A stretch of DNA of 64,000 nt. Origin: Prevotella sp. P6B1 (GTDB lineage: Bacteria > Bacteroidota > Bacteroidia > Bacteroidales > Bacteroidaceae). Location: NCBI RefSeq assembly GCF_000702825.1, contig NZ_JNKF01000011.1:434001-498000 (forward strand), in the 5' to 3' direction. This document shows positions 34,305 through 43,329 of the stretch, piece by piece. Both the position numbers and the translations under genes were made by a program. How positions within the stretch are numbered: position 1 is the stretch's first letter; every line of letters starts with the position of its first letter. The notes below the pieces were generated by a model, which saw only the letters and a list, made by a program, of their open reading frames with translations, was not told the origin of the DNA and made no database searches.

Positions 34305-34361
34305 AAGGCACCACCGCTGTTGCACTTCTATTGCCGTAGTACCGCAACAGCGTGGTGCCTT
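34305..34361 (-). promoter_or_regulatory. Long hairpin between the HMA gene and susC (terminator or attenuator)
   Basis: AAGGCACCACCGCTGTTGC (34305-34323) pairs with 34344-34361 over 18 bases with one bulge. On the minus strand it is followed by TTACTTATTTTC, only partly T-rich. It may end the HMA transcript and partly attenuate susC, which starts 19 bases downstream. Confidence 0.55.
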
Positions 34362-34378
34362 TTCATTAATGGTTAATG

Positions 34379-34771
34379 TTACTTCTGGGCCTCGGCCTCT
34401 TTCTGGGCGTGATGACCGCAGCCACCCTGCTTGCCCTCGTGCTTACCGCAACCACCTTCCTTTCCTTCGTGCTTACCGCAGCCGCCCTTCTTGCCATCGC
34501 ATTGTTTCAGGATCTCGGCCTGATACTTAGCGTCGGTCAGGGTTTTCAGCAGGGCCTCGGCATTAGCCTTCTCTGCATCGTAGCTCACGCTTACGGTCTT
34601 GGCCTGTAAGTCCACACTCACTTCCTTTACAGCCTCGTTGGCTTTCAGGGTCTTCTCTACACGCTTAGCGCAGTTCTGACAGCGAATGTTGGTTACCTTG
34701 AACTTCACGTTGTCTGCCAATACGTTCATCGCGAACAGAGCAGCAAACATCATCATTACAATCTTTTTCAT
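34379..34771 (-). CDS. Periplasmic heavy-metal-associated (HMA) domain protein with Cys/His-repeat tail
   Basis: A 130-residue protein with signal peptide (MKKIVMMMFAALFAMNVLA) and an HMA ferredoxin-like domain (about 20-88) with the metal motif NIRCQNCAKRVE. The C-terminal tail has three repeats of the form GGCGKHEGK / GGCGKHEGK / GGCGHHAQK, adding three Cys and four His. The combination suggests binding of a soft metal such as copper in the cell envelope; this is inference. It lies upstream of susC on the same strand, separated by a hairpin. Confidence 0.88.
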   Translation of the reverse strand: MKKIVMMMFAALFAMNVLADNVKFKVTNIRCQNCAKRVEKTLKANEAVKEVSVDLQAKTVSVSYDAEKANAEALLKTLTDAKYQAEILKQCDGKKGGCGKHEGKEGGCGKHEGKQGGCGHHAQKEAEAQK

Positions 34772-34931
34772 CTCTTTTAAAGTTTAAATTAATAAATGTA
34801 TAAAAATGGTTGTTTAAAAACGAGTGCAAAGGTACGGCGAAAAAATCAGTTACGCAATACCTAAAACACGGGGTTTTAAGCATTGCGCAACATTTTAACG
34901 CAACATTTGCGATTAATCACAAGTAGGTATT

Positions 34932-36911
34932 TTAAATAGTCACTGGCAAGCTGATGACGAAGCGGGCGCCGGCGGTGTAATTTGGATCGATGGTGAGGGT
35001 GCCGCCGAGGAGCTGGGCTGAACGACGGGCTACAGTAAGCCCTAGACCGATGCCCTGCACAAACGAATCGACTTTGTAGAACCGCTCGAAGACGCGCTCC
35101 TGCTGGTCGCGTGGGATGCCTTTGCCGGTATCCTCTACGGCAATCTCCAACTGGCTATCTACGGTTTTTATATAGATGGTTACCCTACCCTTATCGGTAA
35201 ACTTCAAAGCATTGCTCATCAGACGGTCGAGAATCTTGCGGATGGCTGCGGCATTACTCTTCAGGCGATAGCCATCGGGCAGCTCGCTGTTCACACTCAA
35301 CGCCAGTCGGCCTTGGTTGGTAGCCTCGCTGGCATCGATGGCCTCCTGACAGACGGCCGTTACATCTACCTCATCGTTAAGCTGATACATACTTTGGCTC
35401 TCGCTCTCCGACAGCTCCAGCAGCTCGTTTACAAAGTTGGTAATCTCAGTGGTGTTATGACTGATGTCGGCCATGATGCGGTTGCGGTCCTCGACGCTCA
35501 GATCGTAGTCGGGATTGCTCACCACCTGCGCAAAGCCTGTAATGATATTGAGTGGTGTGCGTATCTCGTGACTGATGTGCTGAACGAATGCCGTCTTCAT
35601 ACGATCCGACTCCTTAGCGCGCTCGAGCGCCTTGGCCAAACGGGCTTGTGAGCGGTGGCGCAGGACAATGTAAATCAGCATAATCAGTATCAGGATAATC
35701 AGCGCCATGATGCGCCAGGCTTGGCGGGTATGCAGAATCTTTTCACGCTCAGCTGCCATCTCAAGCTCTTTCTGATGCACTGCCTCCTGCTCTACGGCAT
35801 CGGCATGGCGCGACACGTTGATGGCCGAGTCGAGGTGCTCAATAATATCCACACTGATAGCTTTAGCCGAATCCAACCTGCCTGCATTGCGGTTGGCCTC
35901 GTATTTCTTTAGCATCACTTTCTGAATCATCTCGAGCGTATAGTCTACCTTGTATTCCTTGATGAGCTCTTTCAGGTTCTTGAAATTGTCGGCAGCCTCC
36001 TGCCAGCGGCCTGCCACGCCTAGATAGGTTCCACCCAAGTTCTTGCCTTCGGGTGTACGGCTCATACCTGTTTTCAGAAAGGTATGATAGCACTCAGCAG
36101 CCTCTTCTGAACGGTGCAGACCCTCGAGGGTGATGGCGCGATAGATATAATAGCGGGCCCACTGCTTTTCGGCATAATCCGGTCGGGCATCCTTGACTGG
36201 CTCATAGCCTCGGATGAGTTCTGACATACGATCCAGCCATATCAGGGCTTTCTCGTAGTCATGAATCTCGATATAATTATAGCTGATACTGATAACGCCC
36301 ACGATGGCATCACGATAGGATGTGGCATAAGGATGACGCTTGATAAAGTCGAGATGCAAATCGTATGCGCGATTAAAAATATTATTTGTAGCTTGCTCGC
36401 TGAGACCATGCCGACTCTGACAACAGCCAGCATAAATCAGCAGATTGGTGTATTCGCTCGTGGTGTCGCAGCCCAGTTTCTCCAGTCGGTCGATGGCTGG
36501 TTGGGCTATCTTCAGTGCCTCCTCATACTCTCCCCACAAATACTTCAATCCTGCCAGTCGGTGGGCAATACCTGCATACACGCTGATATTATCGTCGCCA
36601 GTCGAATTCTCAACTGCCGTAAGACCCCGTTTCCAATACAACTCGGCCATACGCTTCTGCATCATGCGGTCGTAAGCATAACCCATCCAATAGTCGGCTT
36701 TTCCCTCCGAAAAGAGTCCTAATTTCTCCACGCTGTCGGTCAGTTCAAGTATGCGGTTGTAATCCTTGTCGAGATAGGCAAAGTACACCATACGTTCCGC
36801 ATCATCGCAGCGTTTCTTGAATGAAGCATCGTTGTGACATCCTGCAAGGGACATCAGCAAAAGGCATACGACAGCTATGGATATCGCAGGGGTTAATAGA
36901 TTTCTTTTCAT
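34932..36911 (-). CDS. TPR-containing sensor histidine kinase
   Basis: A 659-residue lipoprotein-like sensor (signal ending LLMSLAGC). Residues about 40-390 are TPR-type helical repeats that would lie in the periplasm, then a TM segment (about 399-418), a HisKA domain with HISHEIRTPLNIITGF (phospho-His near 448) and a HATPase_c domain with NALKFTDKG, VEDTGKGIP and GIGLGLTVAR. No response regulator is encoded next to it, so its partner is elsewhere. Start placed at MKRNLLTP. A TATTTTTG box lies at 36949-36956. Confidence 0.9.
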   Translation of the reverse strand: MKRNLLTPAISIAVVCLLLMSLAGCHNDASFKKRCDDAERMVYFAYLDKDYNRILELTDSVEKLGLFSEGKADYWMGYAYDRMMQKRMAELYWKRGLTAVENSTGDDNISVYAGIAHRLAGLKYLWGEYEEALKIAQPAIDRLEKLGCDTTSEYTNLLIYAGCCQSRHGLSEQATNNIFNRAYDLHLDFIKRHPYATSYRDAIVGVISISYNYIEIHDYEKALIWLDRMSELIRGYEPVKDARPDYAEKQWARYYIYRAITLEGLHRSEEAAECYHTFLKTGMSRTPEGKNLGGTYLGVAGRWQEAADNFKNLKELIKEYKVDYTLEMIQKVMLKKYEANRNAGRLDSAKAISVDIIEHLDSAINVSRHADAVEQEAVHQKELEMAAEREKILHTRQAWRIMALIILILIMLIYIVLRHRSQARLAKALERAKESDRMKTAFVQHISHEIRTPLNIITGFAQVVSNPDYDLSVEDRNRIMADISHNTTEITNFVNELLELSESESQSMYQLNDEVDVTAVCQEAIDASEATNQGRLALSVNSELPDGYRLKSNAAAIRKILDRLMSNALKFTDKGRVTIYIKTVDSQLEIAVEDTGKGIPRDQQERVFERFYKVDSFVQGIGLGLTVARRSAQLLGGTLTIDPNYTAGARFVISLPVTI

Positions 36912-37049
36912 TCTTAACAATTCGTTCCGTGATTAACAATTCAGATTGCAAAAATACAAATAATTCTGGCATGAACCATGCTTTTATCACAAATAATTTG
37001 AAAAAACACGTATTTCTTGATAAAAAAAATCAAAATGAATGTTATAGAA

Positions 37050-37081
37050 TTTGGGAATCAAAAAATAATAACGTATCTTTG
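37050..37081 (+). promoter_or_regulatory. Bacteroidetes-type promoter of the GH13 gene
   Basis: TTTG (37050-37053) and TATCTTTG (37074-37081) with 20 bases between match the -33/-7 pattern; the start codon is 45 bases downstream. Confidence 0.75.
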
Positions 37082-37125
37082 CCCCACGAGATTATAAAAA
37101 TTAATACTCCTAAACATTAACTCGT

Positions 37126-38868
37126 ATGAAGAAAATGATCTTATCCATGATGGCCGTCATGGGGGCACTATCTCTCCAGGCGCAGACCATCACAGGCAAG
37201 TACGAAGTTCCGAAAGTGCCCGATTGGGCAAGGAACGCGGTGTTCTATCAAATCTATCCGCAGACCTTCTGCGACTCTGACGGCGACGGTATCGGCGACC
37301 TGAAGGGTATCATCAGCAAACTGGACTATGTCAAAAGCCTTGGTGTAGATGCCATCTGGTTCAACCCCTTCTTCGATTCGCCTTTTAACGATGCTGGCTA
37401 CGACATTCGCGACTACTACAAGATTGCGCCTCGCTATGGTACCAACGAGGATGCCAAGTTGCTGTTTGACGAAGCGCACAAGCGCGGCATGCACGTGATC
37501 TTCGACTACGTGATCAGTTATACAGCCATCGATCATCCCTGGTTTGTGGCCTCGCAGAAACAGGAGAAGAACAAATACTCCAACTACTATATCTGGACCG
37601 AGACCAACTGGGTGGATCCCCCATTCGAGTTCGCAGGTCAGTTTGTGAAGGGCTACGGTCAGCGCAACGGTCAGTTCATGCGTAATTTCTACTGGTGCCA
37701 GCCGGCGCTCAACTTCGGCTTCGCCAATCCCGACCCCAACCAGAAATGGCAGTTGCCCACCAACCATCCCGATGTGCTGGCGATGCGCGAGGATCTGAAG
37801 AAGGTGCTACGATTCTGGATGGATATGGGCTGCGACGGTTTCCGTGCCGATATGGCGGGCGCGCTGGTCAAGACGCGTCGCGTGCGTGGCAACGAGCAGT
37901 TCTTCAACACCAACGAGAACGAAACCAAGCTCTTCTGGCGCGAGATCCGACAGCTGCTCGAAAAGGAGTATCCACAGGGCTTCATGGTGGCAGAATGGTC
38001 GTATCCGGCCGATGCGCTCGACAACTGTTTCCACGTGGATTTCTTCCATTGGTTCAAAGGCTATAACGACTTGTTCCAGAAGGAGAGCTGGCGCATTCTG
38101 AACGGCGTGAGCGAAGGCCACAGCTACTTCGATGCCGAAGGCAAGGGCGACGTGCGTGCTTTCCTGGAGAGCTATATGGACCAGTATCAGAAAACATTGG
38201 GCAAAGGCTATATCAGTCTGCCAATGGGTAACCACGACAACGCCCGTCTGGGTAATAAGCGTACTGACAAGGAACTCGAGATTATCTATGCCTTCGGATT
38301 CACCATGCCAGGCGTGCCCTTCCTCTATTACGGCAACGAGATAGGTATGCGCCAGTTGCCAACCAGCTGGCCGCAGGTGGAAGGTGCCTATCAGCCACGC
38401 AACGGAGCCCGCACACCCATGCAGTGGAGCCAGGATAAAAATCTCGGATTCTCAACATGCAATGCCGAGCAGCTCTACCTGCCTGTGGATCCCGACCCCA
38501 ACGCACCCAATGTAGCTGCGCAGGAGCGCAATCCCAACTCGCTGCTCAACAAGACCCGACAGCTGATAGCACTCCATCATAGCGAGCCTGCACTGGCCGA
38601 CTATGCGGAGTTTGTACCACTGTACCCGCTGACCAAGGAGCAGAGTGCCTATCCCTTTGTGTATGCGCGTGCGGCTGGAAAAGATGTGGTGCTCGTGATG
38701 CTCAACCCCAGAGCCCAGGCTTCGGACGCCACATTCCCGGTGAATATCAAATTCAAGAAGACCAAGGTGCTGGCTGGCGACCGATTCACCATTCTCAGCA
38801 ATAAAAAGAATGGCAGCATGACCATCCACATGCCACCTACATCGTACGCTATCGTAAAACTCTTATAA
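37126..38868 (+). CDS. Secreted GH13 alpha-amylase family enzyme
   Basis: A 580-residue exported enzyme (signal MKKMILSMMAVMGALSLQAQ). The GH13 barrel shows FYQIYPQTFCDSDGDGIGDL, nucleophile D242 in GFRADMAG, acid/base E290 in VAEWSY and H370-D371 in GNHDN. Region I, normally DxVxNH, reads DYVISY (127-132), so the conserved Asn and His are Ser and Tyr. That is unusual and may alter subsite -1 or specificity. The order of motifs resembles trehalose synthase/oligo-glucosidase-like members. It is monocistronic with its own promoter and terminator and is not linked to the susCD genes. Confidence 0.88.
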   Translation: MKKMILSMMAVMGALSLQAQTITGKYEVPKVPDWARNAVFYQIYPQTFCDSDGDGIGDLKGIISKLDYVKSLGVDAIWFNPFFDSPFNDAGYDIRDYYKIAPRYGTNEDAKLLFDEAHKRGMHVIFDYVISYTAIDHPWFVASQKQEKNKYSNYYIWTETNWVDPPFEFAGQFVKGYGQRNGQFMRNFYWCQPALNFGFANPDPNQKWQLPTNHPDVLAMREDLKKVLRFWMDMGCDGFRADMAGALVKTRRVRGNEQFFNTNENETKLFWREIRQLLEKEYPQGFMVAEWSYPADALDNCFHVDFFHWFKGYNDLFQKESWRILNGVSEGHSYFDAEGKGDVRAFLESYMDQYQKTLGKGYISLPMGNHDNARLGNKRTDKELEIIYAFGFTMPGVPFLYYGNEIGMRQLPTSWPQVEGAYQPRNGARTPMQWSQDKNLGFSTCNAEQLYLPVDPDPNAPNVAAQERNPNSLLNKTRQLIALHHSEPALADYAEFVPLYPLTKEQSAYPFVYARAAGKDVVLVMLNPRAQASDATFPVNIKFKKTKVLAGDRFTILSNKKNGSMTIHMPPTSYAIVKLL

Positions 38869-38877
38869 GAAAAAAAT

Positions 38878-38905
38878 GAATCCCCACCATTGCTGGCGGG
38901 GATTC
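38878..38905. terminator. Bidirectional terminator
   Basis: GAATCCCC (38878-38885) and GGGGATTC (38898-38905) form a perfect stem; the minus strand continues with ATTTTTTTC. It serves both the GH13 gene and the kor operon. Confidence 0.9.
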
Positions 38906-38913
38906 TTCGTTAT

Positions 38914-39459
38914 TTATTTCTGCTCCTCAATAATATTGGCTCCTTCCTTCAGAGCCTCCATGTTGAGGGGAATCAATCCGTGATGACGCTCAGGGAGTGT
39001 CTTGTAGAGAGCCTTCTCTACACCCTTATCGCTCACAACAGGAGCAACCTTCAAGAGTCCACCCAGCACAATCATATTGAACACCTTACCGTTCTTCATC
39101 TCGGCAGCTTTGTCCATGGCATTGATCTCATACACGGTGATATCCTTACGGGTTGGCTTGTTGATGATACCGAAGCCATCGTAAATCAGAATGCCACCGG
39201 GTTTGATTTTGGGTTCAAACTTCTCGAGTGAGGGCTGATTGAGTACCACTGCAATATCGTACTTGCTCAGGATAGGCGAAGAGATGCGCTCGTCGCTCAC
39301 AATCACTGTTACGTTGGCTGTACCACCACGCTGCTCAGGACCGTAAGCCGGCATCCATGTTACCTCCTTATCCTCCATCAGTCCACTATAAGCCAGAATC
39401 TTACCCATTGAGAGCACGCCCTGACCTCCGAAACCTGAAATAATTATTTCCTTCTTCAT
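38914..39459 (-). CDS. korC: 2-oxoacid:ferredoxin oxidoreductase, gamma subunit
   Basis: A 181-residue gamma-subunit domain with IIISGFGGQGVLSMGKILA, MPAYGPEQRGGTANVTV and the C-terminal LPERHHGLIPLNMEAL. With the alpha, beta and ferredoxin-like subunits upstream it forms an enzyme that converts a 2-oxoacid and CoA to acyl-CoA, CO2 and reduced ferredoxin; 2-oxoglutarate (or branched 2-oxoacids) is most likely. It is the last gene of the operon, preceded by a GTAAAAAGG spacer and followed by a terminator. Confidence 0.92.
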   Translation of the reverse strand: MKKEIIISGFGGQGVLSMGKILAYSGLMEDKEVTWMPAYGPEQRGGTANVTVIVSDERISSPILSKYDIAVVLNQPSLEKFEPKIKPGGILIYDGFGIINKPTRKDITVYEINAMDKAAEMKNGKVFNMIVLGGLLKVAPVVSDKGVEKALYKTLPERHHGLIPLNMEALKEGANIIEEQK

Positions 39460-39492
39460 GTTTTACCTTTTTACTTTTTTACCTTTTTACCT
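39460..39492. repeat. GTAAAAAGG-type spacer repeat before korC
   Basis: On the minus strand reads AAAGGTAAAAAGGTAAAAAA and on to the korC ATG. Same unit as 821-895, here in a core operon. Confidence 0.8.
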
Positions 39493-40263
39493 TTAAAGGT
39501 TGGTCGTGTCTTTAAGGTCACCCTTTGGATAGAAGGGGAACATGTTCTCCTTCATCCACTCGTTAGCCTTAGCAGGAGAAAGTTTCCAACCGCTGTTACA
39601 GGTTGAAACGAACTCTACCAACGAAGAGCCCTTGCCAGCCATCGAAGCCTCGAATGCCTTGCGCAGTGCCTTCTTGGCCTTGTTGATTGAGGCTACACTC
39701 TCCACACTCTGACGAGTAACGTAGCAGGTGCCCTCCAATCCTGCAGCGATATCGGCCATCTTCAAAGGATAACCGTGAATCTCAGGATCACGACCGTAAG
39801 GACAGGTAGAGGTCTTCTGACCAATCAGTGTGGTTGGTGCCATCTGACCACCAGTCATACCATAAATGGCATTGTTGACGAAGATAATCACGATGTTCTC
39901 ACCACGGTTCAGCGCATGAATGGTTTCACAGGTTCCGATACATGCCAGGTCGCCATCGCCCTGATAGGTGAATACCAGACGGTCGGGCCAGGTACGCTTG
40001 ATACCTGTCGCCAGTGCGGGTGCACGACCATGGGCAGCCTCCTGCCAGTCGATATCAATATAATTATAAGCGAAGACGGCACAACCTACAGGCGATACTC
40101 CTACGGTCTTGTCTTCCATACCCATCTCTTCGATGACCTCGGCAATAAGCTTATGAACTACACCGTGGCTACAGCCTGGGCAGTAGTGCATATTGTTGTC
40201 GTTCATCAGCGTCGGCTTCTTGCAGACGATGTTCTCTGGTTGAACTATTTGATTTCTATCCAT
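39493..40263 (-). CDS. korB: 2-oxoacid:ferredoxin oxidoreductase, beta (thiamine diphosphate) subunit
   Basis: A 256-residue beta subunit. Features are CPGCSHGVVHKLI near the N-terminus and the thiamine-diphosphate/Mg motif GDGDLACIGTCETIHALNRGENIVIIFVNN (about 100-129), with GMTGGQMAPTT following. It carries the ThDP cofactor that attacks the 2-oxoacid. It lies 4 bases after the alpha-subunit gene. The family distinguishes 2-oxoglutarate from 2-oxoisovalerate types poorly by eye. Confidence 0.93.
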   Translation of the reverse strand: MDRNQIVQPENIVCKKPTLMNDNNMHYCPGCSHGVVHKLIAEVIEEMGMEDKTVGVSPVGCAVFAYNYIDIDWQEAAHGRAPALATGIKRTWPDRLVFTYQGDGDLACIGTCETIHALNRGENIVIIFVNNAIYGMTGGQMAPTTLIGQKTSTCPYGRDPEIHGYPLKMADIAAGLEGTCYVTRQSVESVASINKAKKALRKAFEASMAGKGSSLVEFVSTCNSGWKLSPAKANEWMKENMFPFYPKGDLKDTTNL

Positions 40264-40267
40264 AGTC

Positions 40268-41350
40268 TTACATTACCTTTTTCAGTGCATTAACAATTTC
40301 CTCAGGATCGGGAACGATACCACCCAGACGTCCGAACTGCTCTACGGGCACAGCGCCGTTAACAGCCAGACGAACATCCTGTACCATCTGACCAGCATTG
40401 ATCTCAGCCACCAGGATACCCTTCACCTTCTTGGCGAGCTCGGCAATCTGTTTCTCAGGGAATGGGAACAGTGTGATAGGACGGAACAGACCAACCTTGA
40501 TACCCTGTTCGCGAGCAATCTCTACGCTCTTCTCGGCAATACGGGCAGCACTACCGAAGGCTACGATTGCATACTCGGCATCGTCCATCTGCTGCTGCTC
40601 GAAGCGAACCTCGTTCTCCTGAATCTTACGATACTTCTCCTGTAGAGCCAGGTTGCGCTGCTCCATAATCTCAGGCTTCAGTTCGAGCGATGTAATCACA
40701 TTGCGCTCGCGGTTCTTTGGCTTACCAGTTGAAGCCCAAGGACACTCCTTGATTACCTCCTCGTCAGTACGACGGGGCTTGAATGGAGGCAGAACTACCT
40801 TCTCCATCATTTGACCGATCACACCATCGCTCAGAATCATGGCAGGGTTACGATACTTGAATGCCAACTCGAAGGCGAGATCTACGAAATCGGCCATCTC
40901 CTGTACTGACGATGGAGCCAGTACAATCACCTTGTAGTCGCCATTACCACCACCACGGGTAGCCTGGAAATAGTCACCCTGCGATGGCTGGATGGTACCC
41001 AAACCAGGACCTCCACGCTGCACGTTTACAAACACACCCGGCACCTCGGCACCAGCCATGTAAGTGATTCCCTCCTGCATCAATGCGATACCAGGAGACG
41101 AAGATGAGGTCATGGCACGCTTACCGGCTCCGGCAGCACCATAAACCATGTAGATACTGGCCAGCTCGCTCTCAGCCTGAACCACCTGCATACCGGTAGT
41201 CTCCCAAGGCTTCAGTTCAGCCAGCGTCTCAATCACTTCACTCTGCGGAGTAATAGGATAGCCGAAATAGCCGTCGCATCCGCATCGAATAGCAGCGTGG
41301 GCAATAGCCTCGTTGCCTTTCATCAATACAACTTCTTTTTCCTGTGCCAT
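40268..41350 (-). CDS. korA: 2-oxoacid:ferredoxin oxidoreductase, alpha subunit
   Basis: A 360-residue alpha subunit with GNEAIAHAAIRCGCDGYFGY and PITPQSEVIETLAEL at the N-terminus, GPGLGTIQPSQGDYF, and the C-terminal transketolase-C-like region (VGLFRPITLFPFP). It pairs with the beta subunit to form the active-site interface. It follows the 2x[4Fe-4S] subunit gene by 2 bases. Annotated elsewhere both as KorA and as VorB, so the exact substrate stays open. Confidence 0.93.
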   Translation of the reverse strand: MAQEKEVVLMKGNEAIAHAAIRCGCDGYFGYPITPQSEVIETLAELKPWETTGMQVVQAESELASIYMVYGAAGAGKRAMTSSSSPGIALMQEGITYMAGAEVPGVFVNVQRGGPGLGTIQPSQGDYFQATRGGGNGDYKVIVLAPSSVQEMADFVDLAFELAFKYRNPAMILSDGVIGQMMEKVVLPPFKPRRTDEEVIKECPWASTGKPKNRERNVITSLELKPEIMEQRNLALQEKYRKIQENEVRFEQQQMDDAEYAIVAFGSAARIAEKSVEIAREQGIKVGLFRPITLFPFPEKQIAELAKKVKGILVAEINAGQMVQDVRLAVNGAVPVEQFGRLGGIVPDPEEIVNALKKVM

Positions 41351-41352
41351 AA

Positions 41353-41583
41353 TTACTCCTCCACTTTTTTACGATACACGGTGATACAACCATCGGGGCA
41401 GACGATGCCACACGAAGCACAGCCCACGCAGGCCTCTTCGTTGACAGCCTCCACGTAGGGGTAGCCGTGCAGATTAACTTTGTTGGCAAGGGCGATAACC
41501 TTCTGAGGGCAAGCGATGATGCAGAGGCTGCATCCCTTACACCTCTCGGTATTCACCTCAATAGCGCCTTTCATTTTTGCCAT
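41353..41583 (-). CDS. korD: 2-oxoacid:ferredoxin oxidoreductase, 2x[4Fe-4S] ferredoxin-like subunit
   Basis: A 76-residue protein starting MAKMKGAIEVNTERCKGCSL. Two CxxCxxCxxxC clusters are visible (CKGCSLCIIACP and CVGCASCGIVCP), so it binds two 4Fe-4S clusters and passes electrons from the catalytic subunits to ferredoxin. The frame is open further upstream, but that sequence belongs to the TPR gene's territory; ATG 41583 is the family start. Confidence 0.92.
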   Translation of the reverse strand: MAKMKGAIEVNTERCKGCSLCIIACPQKVIALANKVNLHGYPYVEAVNEEACVGCASCGIVCPDGCITVYRKKVEE

Positions 41584-41596
41584 ATTCAGTATTTGT

Positions 41597-41776
41597 TTAT
41601 GGATTATACATATCTTTACAATAGAAAGCCATGATGTCGTCGAGCATACGCTTGGCTTCCACAGCGGGACTCTCGGGGTCGAGCTCAATAGCCTGGATAT
41701 AGCTATTGATTGCCTCGTGCCACTGACCGCGCTTGCGGGCCTCATTGCCTTGTTCGTAATACTCTTGCGCCGTCAT
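41597..41776 (-). CDS. Small single-TPR protein between folD and korD
   Basis: A 59-residue protein starting [20 protein letters not shown], followed by EAINSYIQAIELDPES, one complete tetratricopeptide repeat, and a C-terminal helix (EAKRMLDDIMAFYCKDM). Its ATG overlaps the folD stop (TAATG), and korD begins 13 bases after its stop, so it is a real operon member. A single TPR is a likely protein-binding adaptor, possibly for the Kor complex; this is inference from position. Confidence 0.85.
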   Translation of the reverse strand: MTAQEYYEQGNEARKRGQWHEAINSYIQAIELDPESPAVEAKRMLDDIMAFYCKDMYNP

Positions 41777-42654
41777 TACTTATAGTATTCTTTCTTACCT
41801 GCAGCCAGGGTATTCTTCATGAGCGAGCAGATGGTCATAGGACCAACGCCACCAGGAACAGGTGTAATATACGAGCACTTAGGTGCAACCTCGTCGAACT
41901 TCACATCGCCATTAAGACGGAAGCCGCTTTTGCGTGTAGCATCGGGCACACGGGTGGTACCTACATCCACAATCACAGCACCATCCTTCACCATATCGGC
42001 TGTTACAAAGTCGGGCTGACCAATGGCAGCGATGATGATATCGGCTGCGCGGCACTCTTCCTTCAGCGTCTTTGAGCGCGAGTGGCATACGGTAACGGTA
42101 GCGTCGCCATACTGCTTCTGCATCATGAGCTGAGCCATAGGCTTACCTACGATGTTTGAACGACCCAGGATGACACACTTCTTACCACTGGTTTCGATAC
42201 CATAGCGCTTAAGCAGTGTGATGATGCCTAAAGGAGTGGCTGAGATGAAGCAAGGCAGACCGATAGCCATACGTCCCACGTTGATAGGATGGAAACCGTC
42301 GACATCCTTACGGTAGTCGATTGCCTCGATAATCTTCTGCTCATCGATATGCTTTGGTAAGGGCAACTGCACGATGAAGCCATCCACATCGTCGTCCTTG
42401 TTGAGCTTATCAACGCAAGATAAAAGCTCATCCTCCGAGATAGTATCCTCGAAACGGATGAGCGTACTCTTAAAGCCACAAGCCTCGCAGGCCAGTACTT
42501 TATTCTTTACATAAGTCTCCGAACCTCCATCGTGACCCACCAATACGGCCGCCAGATGGGGCTGTTTGCCACCCTGGGCAACAATCTCTTTTACCTCTTC
42601 AGCAATCTCGGCCTTGATAGCCGCTGCTGTTGCTTTTCCATCAATCAGTTGCAT
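41776..42654 (-). CDS. folD: Bifunctional methylenetetrahydrofolate dehydrogenase/cyclohydrolase
   Basis: A 292-residue FolD. Motifs are [45 protein letters not shown], the Rossmann segment [17 protein letters not shown], and the C-terminal [16 protein letters not shown]. The Lys of YVKNK is the catalytic lysine. It interconverts 5,10-methylene-THF and 10-formyl-THF in the cytoplasm with NADP. It begins 8 bases after the TerB-like gene and is coupled to the TPR gene by TAATG. Confidence 0.97.
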   Translation of the reverse strand: MQLIDGKATAAAIKAEIAEEVKEIVAQGGKQPHLAAVLVGHDGGSETYVKNKVLACEACGFKSTLIRFEDTISEDELLSCVDKLNKDDDVDGFIVQLPLPKHIDEQKIIEAIDYRKDVDGFHPINVGRMAIGLPCFISATPLGIITLLKRYGIETSGKKCVILGRSNIVGKPMAQLMMQKQYGDATVTVCHSRSKTLKEECRAADIIIAAIGQPDFVTADMVKDGAVIVDVGTTRVPDATRKSGFRLNGDVKFDEVAPKCSYITPVPGGVGPMTICSLMKNTLAAGKKEYYK

Positions 42655-42662
42655 ATGTGTTG

Positions 42663-43295
42663 TTATTGTTTAATCCATTGCCATTCGTCCTTGGCATTCT
42701 GGGTTTTCTGAGCGTCGAGGTTCATCAGCGTGTCCACATCGGTTGCTTTCAGTCCGATATAGATGGCCACCTCCTTGAGGGCCTCGATCTCAGTGTTAGT
42801 TACATTGGCATCGCTCTTGACAATCAGTGCCAGCATGCTCAACATCTGGTAACGCAGATCCTCGCTGAGTGATTGAGCTATCTGATTACCGCAGTCGCCT
42901 ATCATCTGGAGGAACGCCATCGGCTTCTGTGCTTCCATCACAGCACGCTTGGCGATGATCTTCTTGACCACTTCCATGCCCTCGTGCTCGGCTTCCTTGC
43001 CGAAGTTGATGCGGAGGAACTTGCCTAAGAACTCATATTCCTCTGGTTCTACCTTACCGTCGGCCAGCACGATGTGCGATGCCATGAGCAGCATTGAGAA
43101 CAGGAAACTGTTTTTCAGATTCTCACGCACTGGCGAATCGATGTTAAACGTCTGACGGAACTCATCGGTGATAATCACCTCTTCCGCTGCCGTCTTCTTC
43201 GGCTGAGTGGCCTTTGCCATTTCCTCAGTCAGATCCTTCATAGGTCCTTCCTCGAAGAGGCCTACCAGATTGCTAATCCATTGTCCAAATGCCAT
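42663..43295 (-). CDS. TerB-like helical protein
   Basis: A 210-residue cytoplasmic protein. Residues about 60-180 resemble the TerB/DjlA-type helical domain: [20 protein letters not shown] and later [20 protein letters not shown], two copies of the D-G-x-v-x-x-x-E acidic motif that binds metal in relatives. Function unknown; 'tellurite resistance' should not be inferred. It lies between ffh (34 bases) and folD (8 bases) in the same direction. Confidence 0.7.
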   Translation of the reverse strand: MAFGQWISNLVGLFEEGPMKDLTEEMAKATQPKKTAAEEVIITDEFRQTFNIDSPVRENLKNSFLFSMLLMASHIVLADGKVEPEEYEFLGKFLRINFGKEAEHEGMEVVKKIIAKRAVMEAQKPMAFLQMIGDCGNQIAQSLSEDLRYQMLSMLALIVKSDANVTNTEIEALKEVAIYIGLKATDVDTLMNLDAQKTQNAKDEWQWIKQ

Positions 43296-43329
43296 AGTAA
43301 TTTATAATTAGGTAATTCTTAATGATGTC

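Noticed and set aside
34286..34325. Upstream start for SusC
   Set aside because: It lies in the stem of a strong hairpin and adds residues unlike a signal sequence.
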